From Lysobacterales bacterium UBA5700 (lineage in GTDB: Bacteria; Pseudomonadota; Gammaproteobacteria; Xanthomonadales; Xanthomonadaceae): a stretch of DNA of 13,681 bases. Shown here piece by piece: positions 1 to 6,453 of this stretch; the first letter of the stretch is position 1; every line of letters starts with the position of its first letter. The stretch spans positions 1,576 to 15,256 of the forward strand of contig DIHI01000046.1 of the NCBI GenBank assembly GCA_002420085.1, given 5' to 3'. The notes below the pieces were generated by a model. That model was not told the origin of the DNA. It worked only from the letters and a program-made list of their open reading frames with translations, and searched no databases. The position numbers were made by a program, and so were the translations under genes.

Positions 1-2227
1 AATGCTGGCGGGTGAGGGCACCCCCGGGTTGCACCACGAAGTCATCGAACAGCGCATGGATGCGCCCGCTGTCTGGCAGGCTGGAGCCGAATTGTCCGCA
101 GGTATTGGCGAAGTCGCTGCCGTCCTCGGCGAGATTGGTCGCCAGGTAGCCATTGGTCGACATGCGAAGCTGGGTGATCGGCTGACCGTAGAACAAAAAG
201 GGCTGGGCACCGCCGACGCCAAGGGGCGGGGTCACACCGTCGTCATTGGCCGAGATCGCATCCGGCGCCGCGGTCAACGGCTGCGCCGCCGCGGCAGTCA
301 TATCGACCACCTGGAATGGGCAAGAACTGCCAAACACCGGCGTGGCGCTGGTGACCAGGCGATGGCCAAAATCATCGCCCGGCACCAAAACGCCGCTGCC
401 CGCAGCCACGCCGGTAGCGAACTGGGCCAGGGCATTGTTGAGACCGTTGCCACCGGTATTGTTCAGGGTGACCGGAACCTGCCAGCGTTCGCCAGGCTCG
501 ATCTGGCTATCGCCGTCGCCACAGACCTGGGTCGGCGTCCCCGCATTGGCGACGATATTCGGCGCGCTGACTGTGATCGCGCGGGTCGCCGTGCTGGCGC
601 AGGGGCTGGCGTCGGTAACGCTGAGACTGACCGTGCTGTTACTGGCGACCGGGTAGCGCACCGGCAGCGTCACCGTGCCGGGCGCGGCCAGATTGCTTTG
701 CCGATCGACGATCCCGTCGGCGTCGACATCCCAGCGCAGCGTGTAGGGAGCCACACCCCCGCTGATGGTGGCGGTAAAGCGAATCTCAGTATCGACGCTG
801 GGGCTTGCCGGATCACTGCTCAGCACCACGTTCGGCCCCACGCAGCTGCCCTTGCCCTCGATTGAATTCGCGCCGCTCGCCAGCGGATCCAGCCAGTCCT
901 TGACCCGGGTGCTTAAGCTGCCGCCGCCCTCCCAGGCGACGCTCAGCCGGCCGAACCAGTCTGGGTCGTCGTTGCCGCAGGCCGCGGCACCACCCGACAG
1001 CACGCCGATCAGGCGCCGCTCCGGGCTGAGCAGGCCCGATCCCGAGGACCCTGGCTCGGTGGTGCCGAGATCCCAGTCATCGATCCGCCAGTGGTTAAGA
1101 CCGGGTACGCCATCGATCGTGGCATCGTCGAGGACCAGGGCATTGTTTTCGAAGCTGATGCGCTTCTCATCGCCATTGGGGTGGTGGATCACCACGCCCC
1201 CGGCCTTGGGGCCCTCGCTTCGGTCCCAGCCATCCCAGAACGGATCGGCGGCAGCCGGGATCGCAGTGTTCAGTTCCACCAGCGAAGTATCCGAGGGCGC
1301 ATGGTTGGCGCGCAGGATCGCCCCGCCGGTCTGGACGATGGAATTGCCGGTCACCGCGATCGGGCTGCCACTCGCCCCGCTGCCGGGGGCACGGCAGGAA
1401 GGGTTCTCGTATTTCCAGTAAAACACCATGCTGCTCGCTTCCGCCTGGCTGGCGACGCAGTGGTTGGCGGTGATGAACAGGCGCTGGTTGTCACCGGCCG
1501 TGTTATTGACCAGCTGGCCGGTGCAGACCCCGCCGTTCAAGGTATAGCGAGCCACCGCGCGGATTTGCTCACGATGGTTATCACCGGCGGCGCAGGCGAC
1601 ATCGACATTGCAAGATCCGGATTTCGCATACGGGCTTTCCCCGCTCAGCAAGTCGCGGTAGGCCTGGTTGACCCGGAACAGCACCAGCCGCAGTTGTTTT
1701 TCCTCGGCGGCCGGCAGCAGCACCTGCAATTGCGCGTGCTCGCCCGGCACGAACGGAGTCCAGAATTCGCCACTGGCGGGCACGTCGCCGGCGCGGTAGG
1801 GGCCGCGCACGAACTCGCCGCTGGCGTCGGTGAAATAAAGCGAAGCGCCCGCGGGCAAGTTGAGATCGCGGATGCCGATATCGATCGACAGCGCTCCCGG
1901 TGCCACAATCTCAAGCCGCCACAGGCGCTGGCTGTCATCCACGTCGAACCACTCACCGAGCGCGCCTGGTTCGGCGCCACTCGGGCGCAGCTTGACGGGG
2001 TGGCCGATCGCATAGCGCAGCGGTTGGCCCTTGCCGGCCAGCGAATCCTCGAACCGGGCCTTGGCCGCGTCCAGGCTGGGCAGCAACAGGGCGCCGTTGC
2101 CAGCGCTCGCGGCCAAGCCGAAGCGAAGATTGGGTGCGCGATCCGCGCTGGCTGCCAAGGCCTGGAAAGCGAACGTTTGGCCAAGCAGGAAAACGGTAGC
2201 GAGTGCGAGTGTGTGACCAGGGCGCAT
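1..2227 (-). CDS. Secreted lysyl-endopeptidase-type serine protease with PKD-like module (partial)
   Basis: Reading the minus strand from ATG at 2227 gives 742 codons, open past the left edge, so the C-terminus is missing. Residues 1-25 form a signal peptide (likely cut ALA|AS). About 165 residues of propeptide follow, then an S1-fold protease domain (about 190-455) that resembles Achromobacter protease I throughout: GSCNVDVAC at its start, TANHC with catalytic His256, SDTSLVELN with Asp313, and TEPGSSGS with Ser395. The triad spacing (57 and 82) nearly equals that of protease I (56 and 81). A PKD-like Ig module (about 465-550), a CGDGD...EPGERW segment from Cys569 and a further unrecognised region follow. 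A GGAG ribosome site (2238-2241) lies 10 bases upstream. The product should be exported and cleave extracellular proteins, probably after basic residues. The family call is firm; the exact specificity is inferred. Confidence 0.9.
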   Translation of the reverse strand, partial: MRPGHTLALATVFLLGQTFAFQALAASADRAPNLRFGLAASAGNGALLLPSLDAAKARFEDSLAGKGQPLRYAIGHPVKLRPSGAEPGALGEWFDVDDSQRLWRLEIVAPGALSIDIGIRDLNLPAGASLYFTDASGEFVRGPYRAGDVPASGEFWTPFVPGEHAQLQVLLPAAEEKQLRLVLFRVNQAYRDLLSGESPYAKSGSCNVDVACAAGDNHREQIRAVARYTLNGGVCTGQLVNNTAGDNQRLFITANHCVASQAEASSMVFYWKYENPSCRAPGSGASGSPIAVTGNSIVQTGGAILRANHAPSDTSLVELNTAIPAAADPFWDGWDRSEGPKAGGVVIHHPNGDEKRISFENNALVLDDATIDGVPGLNHWRIDDWDLGTTEPGSSGSGLLSPERRLIGVLSGGAAACGNDDPDWFGRLSVAWEGGGSLSTRVKDWLDPLASGANSIEGKGSCVGPNVVLSSDPASPSVDTEIRFTATISGGVAPYTLRWDVDADGIVDRQSNLAAPGTVTLPVRYPVASNSTVSLSVTDASPCASTATRAITVSAPNIVANAGTPTQVCGDGDSQIEPGERWQVPVTLNNTGGNGLNNALAQFATGVAAGSGVLVPGDDFGHRLVTSATPVFGSSCPFQVVDMTAAAAQPLTAAPDAISANDDGVTPPLGVGGAQPFLFYGQPITQLRMSTNGYLATNLAEDGSDFANTCGQFGSSLPDSGRIHALFDDFVVQPGGALTRQH

Positions 2228-2377
2228 GACTTCATCACTCCGGATTTGGGATTGCGGCAAAGAATACACCTTCGCCCGCGCCGCCTGGCCCGATGATCCA
2301 GTCACCGGCCCGGCCAGCGCGGCTTGGCCTTGGATTCTCGCTATCTGGTCGCTGGGCTTGGGTGATGGTTCATCGCC

Positions 2378-2383
2378 TACAAT
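2378..2383 (+). promoter_or_regulatory. Possible -10 box of the AAA+ ATPase gene
   Basis: TACAAT matches the sigma-70 -10 consensus at 5 of 6 bases and lies 30 bases before the chosen start codon, inside the 186-bp gap between divergent genes. No convincing -35 hexamer sits 16-18 bases upstream; TTGGGT at 2358-2363 is too close. No clear promoter was found for the divergent protease gene, where TATTCT on the minus strand (2261-2266) is only a weak -10 candidate. Confidence 0.35.
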
Positions 2384-2400
2384 CTCAGTCCCATCATCTT

Positions 2401-2406
2401 GGTGAT
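2401..2406 (+). promoter_or_regulatory. Ribosome binding site that favours the start at 2414
   Basis: GGTGAT complements part of the 16S anti-Shine-Dalgarno tail and lies 7 bases before ATG 2414. The in-frame alternatives (TTG 2399, GTG 2402, ATG 2405) lack any purine-rich site at a proper distance, so 2414 is preferred. Confidence 0.5.
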
Positions 2407-2413
2407 GCCTACC

Positions 2414-3892
2414 ATGCCCGATCTGCAGGACTTAGCCAGCCTGATCCGCGCTGGCCATCCGATCATAGTCATCGAATCCGCCGAAGAACCACGGATCGTG
2501 GATGGTTTTCGCCACGTCATCAATCAGGTCTGGCGACCCTTGTTTCACTGGTCCTTGACGCTCGGTCTGCGGCGCCTGGACATGGACCTCGACCAGCCGC
2601 TGGCGGTGCCAGAGGCGACCGCCACGCTGGCGCATGCCAAGGAGTTTCAGCAGCGCGCGATCTATCTGCTGTGCGATTTTGCCGGCTACCTGCGTTATCC
2701 CTTGGCCGCGCGCATGCTGCGCGAGATCGCCGAGCGCCAGAACTCGGCCGCCCACAGCATGGTGTTGATTGGGCCCAGCGTCGAATTGCCACCGGAATTG
2801 GAACCGCACGCGGTGCGTCTGCCGCTCAAGCTGCCCGATGAATCGGCACTGGGCAAGTTGTTGCGCGACGAGGCGTTTCTGTATTCGCGTGAACATGGCG
2901 GCAAGCGGGTGGAAATCGATCAGTCCGCGTTCCAGCTGATCGTGCGCAATTTGCGTGGACTGAAGCTCAACGATGCGCGCCGAATCGCGCGTCATCTGGT
3001 GTTTCGTGATGGCATCATCGGCCAGGGCGATCTGCCGGAGGCGGCCCGGCTCAAGTTCGAACTGTTGAATCGTGCCGGTCTATTGCACTTCGAATACGAC
3101 ACCGCGGCGTTCGCCGATGTCGCCGGGCTCGATCGGTTGAAACGTTGGATCGAGCAGCGACGGCGCATCTTCACTGGCGAACAGCAGAGCCCAGGGCTGG
3201 ACCCGCCCAAGGGCGTGCTGCTGCTCGGCGTGCAGGGTTGCGGCAAATCGCTGGCGGCCAAGGCCGTGGCTGGCAGTTTCGGCGTGCCCCTGGTGCGGCT
3301 CGATTTCGGCGCGCTGTACAACAAATTCCATGGCGAAACCGAAAAGAACCTGCGCGAAGCCCTGGCCAACGCCGAGGCCTTGAGTCCCTGCGTGCTTTGG
3401 TGCGACGAAATCGAAAAGGGCATCGCGACTTCGGATGCCGACGACGGCGTCTCGCGCCGGGTGCTCGGCTACTTTCTGACCTGGATGGCCGAACGCAAAC
3501 GCCCGGTGTTTTTGGTCGCCACCGCCAACGATGTCAGTCGGCTACCGGCGGAACTGCTGCGCAAGGGCCGGTTCGACGAAATTTTTTTCGTCGACCTGCC
3601 CGACGATCGCGTGCGCGATGCCTTGTTGCGCTTGCACCTCGGGCGTCGCAAGATCGATTGGGAGGGCTTTGCGCTCGACGCCCTGGTCGCTGCGACCGAA
3701 GGATTTTCCGGCGCCGAGATCGAGCAGGCGATCGTCAGCGCCCTGTACGCAGCGCACGCCGCGCAAGGCCCGCTCGACGAGGCCCTGCTGTTGCAGGAAA
3801 TCCGCTCGACGCGGCCGCTCAGTGTATTGATGGCCGAGCAAGTCGAGGGTCTACGCCAATGGGCACGCAGCCGCACGGTGCCGGCCGATTGA
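2414..3892 (+). CDS. ycf46: Ycf46-type AAA+ ATPase
   Basis: This 492-residue protein matches the Ycf46 family, found in cyanobacteria, plastids and many other bacteria, in length and layout. The N-terminal part (residues 1 to about 230) opens with LASLIRAGHPIIVIESAEE, the typical Ycf46 beginning. The AAA+ module follows: DVAGLDRLK, Walker A GVQGCGKS (272-279, Lys278), Walker B CVLWCDEIEKG (Asp331, Glu332), sensor VATAND, and LLRKGRFDE with arginine-finger candidates Arg383 and Arg386. All catalytic residues look intact, so an active soluble cytoplasmic ATPase is expected. In cyanobacteria the family has been linked to inorganic-carbon use; its role in non-photosynthetic bacteria is unknown. 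It stands alone, divergent from the protease gene and separated from the lipase gene by 339 bp. Family call is confident, cellular role open. Nothing indicates a link to the envelope cluster downstream. Confidence 0.88.
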   Translation: MPDLQDLASLIRAGHPIIVIESAEEPRIVDGFRHVINQVWRPLFHWSLTLGLRRLDMDLDQPLAVPEATATLAHAKEFQQRAIYLLCDFAGYLRYPLAARMLREIAERQNSAAHSMVLIGPSVELPPELEPHAVRLPLKLPDESALGKLLRDEAFLYSREHGGKRVEIDQSAFQLIVRNLRGLKLNDARRIARHLVFRDGIIGQGDLPEAARLKFELLNRAGLLHFEYDTAAFADVAGLDRLKRWIEQRRRIFTGEQQSPGLDPPKGVLLLGVQGCGKSLAAKAVAGSFGVPLVRLDFGALYNKFHGETEKNLREALANAEALSPCVLWCDEIEKGIATSDADDGVSRRVLGYFLTWMAERKRPVFLVATANDVSRLPAELLRKGRFDEIFFVDLPDDRVRDALLRLHLGRRKIDWEGFALDALVAATEGFSGAEIEQAIVSALYAAHAAQGPLDEALLLQEIRSTRPLSVLMAEQVEGLRQWARSRTVPAD

Positions 3893-4092
3893 AAGCCGAA
3901 AGTCGGTGGAATGAAAGCGGGTTCGCTGGCCGGTGGTAAACGATCTGATTTCGCTCATTACCCCATACCGTGTGCCCGATACCAAGGCACCGGATCAAGC
4001 GCTTGGTCAGCGCGCTCGCGCTCTGCGCGAAGCCGGGCGCTGAGGGCCAAACCTGGCCGGACAAAATCGGCATTTTCTACGATCTAGTCGGT

Positions 4093-4104
4093 TTCGTGCA
4101 CGAA
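4093..4104. repeat. 12-bp perfect palindrome, operator-like
   Basis: TTCGTGCACGAA is a perfect palindrome lying about 45 bases upstream of the candidate -35 box of the lipase gene. Size and placement suit a dimeric regulator, but I do not recognise the motif as belonging to a known family, and chance cannot be excluded. Confidence 0.4.
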
Positions 4105-4113
4105 TTCGATCGA

Positions 4114-4128
4114 TGCTGCGATGCAGCA
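4114..4128. repeat. Inverted repeat TGCTGC-GAT-GCAGCA
   Basis: Six-base arms are separated by three bases and lie 21 bases upstream of the candidate -35 box. It could be a protein-binding site. It should not be transcribed if the promoter at 4150-4179 is used, so an RNA hairpin is less likely. Confidence 0.35.
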
Positions 4129-4149
4129 GAAATTAACCTTAAGTTTTCG

Positions 4150-4179
4150 TTGCATTCAGTCGAAGGCACTGCCTATGAT
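4150..4179 (+). promoter_or_regulatory. Candidate sigma-70 promoter of the lipase/DUF1302/DUF1329 operon
   Basis: TTGCAT (4150-4155, 3 of 6 consensus bases) and TATGAT (4174-4179, 5 of 6) are spaced by 18 bases. A transcript would begin near 4186, giving a leader of about 45 bases that starts on the inverted repeat at 4186-4200. The -10 is good and the -35 is poor, as expected of a promoter that needs an activator, although this is inferred from the sequence alone. Confidence 0.5.
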
Positions 4180-4185
4180 AGCCCC

Positions 4186-4200
4186 GCGCATTTGATGCGC
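4186..4200. repeat. Inverted repeat GCGCAT-TTG-ATGCGC at the predicted transcript start
   Basis: Perfect six-base arms flank a three-base spacer and begin at the transcription start expected from the promoter at 4150-4179. It could be an operator overlapping the start site or a 5' hairpin that stabilises the mRNA. Confidence 0.4.
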
Positions 4201-4216
4201 CCCCGAATTCTCGAAC

Positions 4217-4226
4217 AGGAAGGAAG
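4217..4226 (+). promoter_or_regulatory. Strong ribosome binding site of the lipase gene
   Basis: AGGAAGGAAG holds two overlapping AGGA cores; the second lies 7 bases before ATG 4232. It fixes the start, which is also supported by the lipoprotein signal peptide beginning there. Confidence 0.75.
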
Positions 4227-4231
4227 CAAGC

Positions 4232-6433
4232 ATGCAGGCTCGACTCCTATTGGCTACGGCCCTGTCATCGGCCCTGCTCGCTGCATGCAGCAGCAGCAGC
4301 AACAGTCCGCGCGCAGTTCCGACTGCGCCCGCGCTCAACAACGATGGCTCTCCGATCACCGCGGTGATCACCGCCCGGTTCGATCCGGCCAACAGCATCA
4401 TTCCCGTGCCGAATGACTTGCTGCTGCGTGGTACCGGCGACCTCACCCTCAACATCCCCGTTGCTGCCTCGGCGCCGGCCAGCGATCCGACCCGGGCGAT
4501 CAACAACCTGGATGGCTGGAGCACGGTTTCGCCCTGGTCGTTCTCGGCTTCGGCCGGCGTGCGCGCCAACAGCCTGAGCACCGGCCCCGGTGGCGCGATC
4601 CACCTGTTCCAGGTGAGCATCGACCCGACCACCCGTGCGGTCACTGGCCTGGTGCGCGAACTCGCCGCCACCGAATTCGTGGCCGCGTTGGCGCCCAGCG
4701 ATCCGAGCAACCGCACCGTGGCGATCCTGCCGCTGAAGCCGTTGCAGCAACTGACTTCGTATCTGGCCGTGGTCACCGACGGCGTCAAGGACGCAGCCGG
4801 CAACGACATGACGCCGGACACCACCTATTTCCTGACCAAGCGCACTACCCCGTTCATCACGCCGCTATCGGCGCTGGCCAATCCGGCGACCTGTCCGACG
4901 GTGGCCACCACCACCGATCCGCTGCTGCCGGTGGCCAACGGTTGTGCGCTGGAGCCGCTGCGGCAATTGCATCAGACCCACCTGGCGATCACCACTGCCG
5001 CTGGCATCGCCCGCGACGACGTGGTGCTGACCTGGCTCGCCACCACCCAGAGCATCACCCCGGTGTTACAGGCCACGCGGGCGATTACGCAAGCCTCGGT
5101 CGCCACCCTGGCGCCCAGTGGGCTGACCATCGCCGCGGCCGGTCTGCCGCCGATCGCCGATATCGTGGTCGGCATCCTGCCGGTCAAGTACTACCTGGAG
5201 GCGCCCTCGGCCAGCAATCCCACCGCCGTGTTGACCACGTTCTGGAAGGCAGCGCCCGGCGCCTACAACCCGCCGTTCAACACCCTGGGGCTGGACCCGA
5301 CCTCGACCAACCTGACCTTCGCCAACCCGATTCCGGTGGCGCAGTCCACGCAGAACGTGCCGGTGTTGATGACCGTGCCCAACGCCGCATCGGGCAAGAC
5401 CAAACCCGCGGCCGGCTGGCCGGTGGTGATCTTCCAGCATGGCATTACGCGCCAGCGCAGCGACGCCCTGGCGATCTCGGCGACCATGGCGGCGCAGGGT
5501 TTCGTGGTAGTGGCGATCGACCAGCCACTGCACGGTGAGAGCCCGAGCAGCCCGTTCTATGTTGAGAACACGCCGTTCGCGCCGATCTCCAATGAACGCA
5601 CCTTCGATCTCGACCTGACCAACAACACCACCGGCGCCCCGGGGCCGGACGGTGTAGTCGATGGCTCGGGCACCTTCTCGATCAACCTGACCAGCTTGCT
5701 GACCTCGCGCGATAACAGTCGCCAGGCCGTGGCCGACCTGTTCACCCTGGCCAAGAGCATTTCCGGCATGAGCGTGGATGGCGATGCCACTCCTGATCTC
5801 GATGGCTCGCGCATCTTCTTCGTCGGGCAGTCGCTGGGCTCGATCGTCGGGCTCAACTTCGTCGCGCTCGATCCGACCGTGAACACCGCGGTGCTCTCGG
5901 TGCCGGGCGGCGGCATCGCCCGTCTGCTCGATGGTTCGCTGACCTTTGGTCCGCGCATCCGCGCCGGCCTGGCCGCCTCCGGCGTGGTCGCTGGCACACC
6001 GACTTTCGACTCGTTCCTGGGTGCGGCGCAGCAGGCGATCGATTCCGCCGATCCGGTCAATTTCGCTGCGGTGGCATCCGCTGCGGGCAATCGCATCCTG
6101 CTGCACGAAGTGGTCGGCGTCCCCGGCGGCACCGTCGCCGAAGGCAATGCCACCGACCAGGTGATCCCGAACAGCGTCGCTGGCGCGCCGCTATCCGGCA
6201 CCGAGCCGCTGATCCGCGCGCTTGGCCTGGCCTCGGTCACCGGACCGATCGCTCCCGATGCCAACGGCCTGCGCGTCGCGGTCCGCTTCGTGGCCGGTGA
6301 CCACGGCTCGATCCTGAGCCCGGCTGCCTCGCCTGCGGCCACCGCCGAAATGCAAGGACAGATGGCGAGCTTCATCGTGAGCAACGGTACCGCGGTGCAA
6401 GTGTCGAACACGTCCGTGATCCGTACCCAGTAA
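4232..6433 (+). CDS. Outer-membrane lipoprotein lipase/lysophospholipase, VolA/Pla-1 type
   Basis: This 733-residue protein begins with a lipoprotein signal peptide ending in the lipobox LLAAC. The lipidated residue would be Cys19, with Ser at +2, which predicts outer-membrane sorting. The segment after it contains FDPANSIIPVPNDLL, the hallmark of the bacterial virulence-factor lipase N-terminal domain found in Vibrio VolA and Aeromonas Pla-1/cef. The C-terminal half is an alpha/beta hydrolase: FQHG (His403-Gly404, oxyanion region), the nucleophile elbow GQSLG with Ser534, probable acid Asp642 in TDQVIPN, and His691 in AGDHGS. All key residues are present, so an active esterase or lipase is expected. 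VolA is surface exposed, cleaves lysophosphatidylcholine and is encoded beside a FadL-type porin; here the partner 20 bases downstream is a DUF1302 barrel. The exact substrate is unknown. First gene of the operon. Confidence 0.88.
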   Translation: MQARLLLATALSSALLAACSSSSNSPRAVPTAPALNNDGSPITAVITARFDPANSIIPVPNDLLLRGTGDLTLNIPVAASAPASDPTRAINNLDGWSTVSPWSFSASAGVRANSLSTGPGGAIHLFQVSIDPTTRAVTGLVRELAATEFVAALAPSDPSNRTVAILPLKPLQQLTSYLAVVTDGVKDAAGNDMTPDTTYFLTKRTTPFITPLSALANPATCPTVATTTDPLLPVANGCALEPLRQLHQTHLAITTAAGIARDDVVLTWLATTQSITPVLQATRAITQASVATLAPSGLTIAAAGLPPIADIVVGILPVKYYLEAPSASNPTAVLTTFWKAAPGAYNPPFNTLGLDPTSTNLTFANPIPVAQSTQNVPVLMTVPNAASGKTKPAAGWPVVIFQHGITRQRSDALAISATMAAQGFVVVAIDQPLHGESPSSPFYVENTPFAPISNERTFDLDLTNNTTGAPGPDGVVDGSGTFSINLTSLLTSRDNSRQAVADLFTLAKSISGMSVDGDATPDLDGSRIFFVGQSLGSIVGLNFVALDPTVNTAVLSVPGGGIARLLDGSLTFGPRIRAGLAASGVVAGTPTFDSFLGAAQQAIDSADPVNFAAVASAAGNRILLHEVVGVPGGTVAEGNATDQVIPNSVAGAPLSGTEPLIRALGLASVTGPIAPDANGLRVAVRFVAGDHGSILSPAASPAATAEMQGQMASFIVSNGTAVQVSNTSVIRTQ

Positions 6434-6453
6434 TCGCAGCGGAGACTGATTCC

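Larger units (their letters stand above)
3893..4231. other. 339-bp intergenic region with inverted repeats and promoter
   Basis: No convincing gene is present; the plus-strand reading frame from 3970 enters the lipase gene out of frame and has no ribosome site. The left half shows only short weak stems near the ATPase stop and GGCCA-AACC-TGGCC at 4045-4058, none followed by a T run, so no clear terminator for the ATPase gene was found. The right half is lower in GC and carries three perfect inverted repeats (4093-4104, 4114-4128, 4186-4200), a promoter candidate and a strong ribosome site, which suggests a regulated start of the downstream operon. Confidence 0.7.

Noticed and set aside
1645..2238. 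197-residue minus-strand frame starting near the protease start
   Set aside because: Out of frame with the protease, Arg/Ser/Cys-rich, and ends inside the true gene; a frame shadow.
1091..2296. 401-residue plus-strand frame (and another at 2-865) over the protease gene
   Set aside because: The minus strand here encodes a long protein matching a known protease family along its catalytic region, including signal peptide and triad; the plus-strand products show no family features.
4045..4058. GGCCA-AACC-TGGCC stem as terminator of the ATPase gene
   Set aside because: Five-pair stem, no T run after it on either strand, and 150 bases from the stop codon.
4283..4304. AGC triplet repeat after the lipobox as a phase-variation tract
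   Set aside because: Only four AGC units, and triplet changes would keep the frame; it simply encodes the flexible Ser tether after the lipidated Cys.
3970..4416. Small plus-strand gene in the intergenic region
   Set aside because: No ribosome site, no recognisable feature, and it runs out of frame into the lipase gene over its Ser codon repeat.
5066..6106. 346-residue minus-strand frame inside the lipase gene
   Set aside because: Opposite the hydrolase domain with its catalytic motifs; Arg/Gly/His-rich product without known features.
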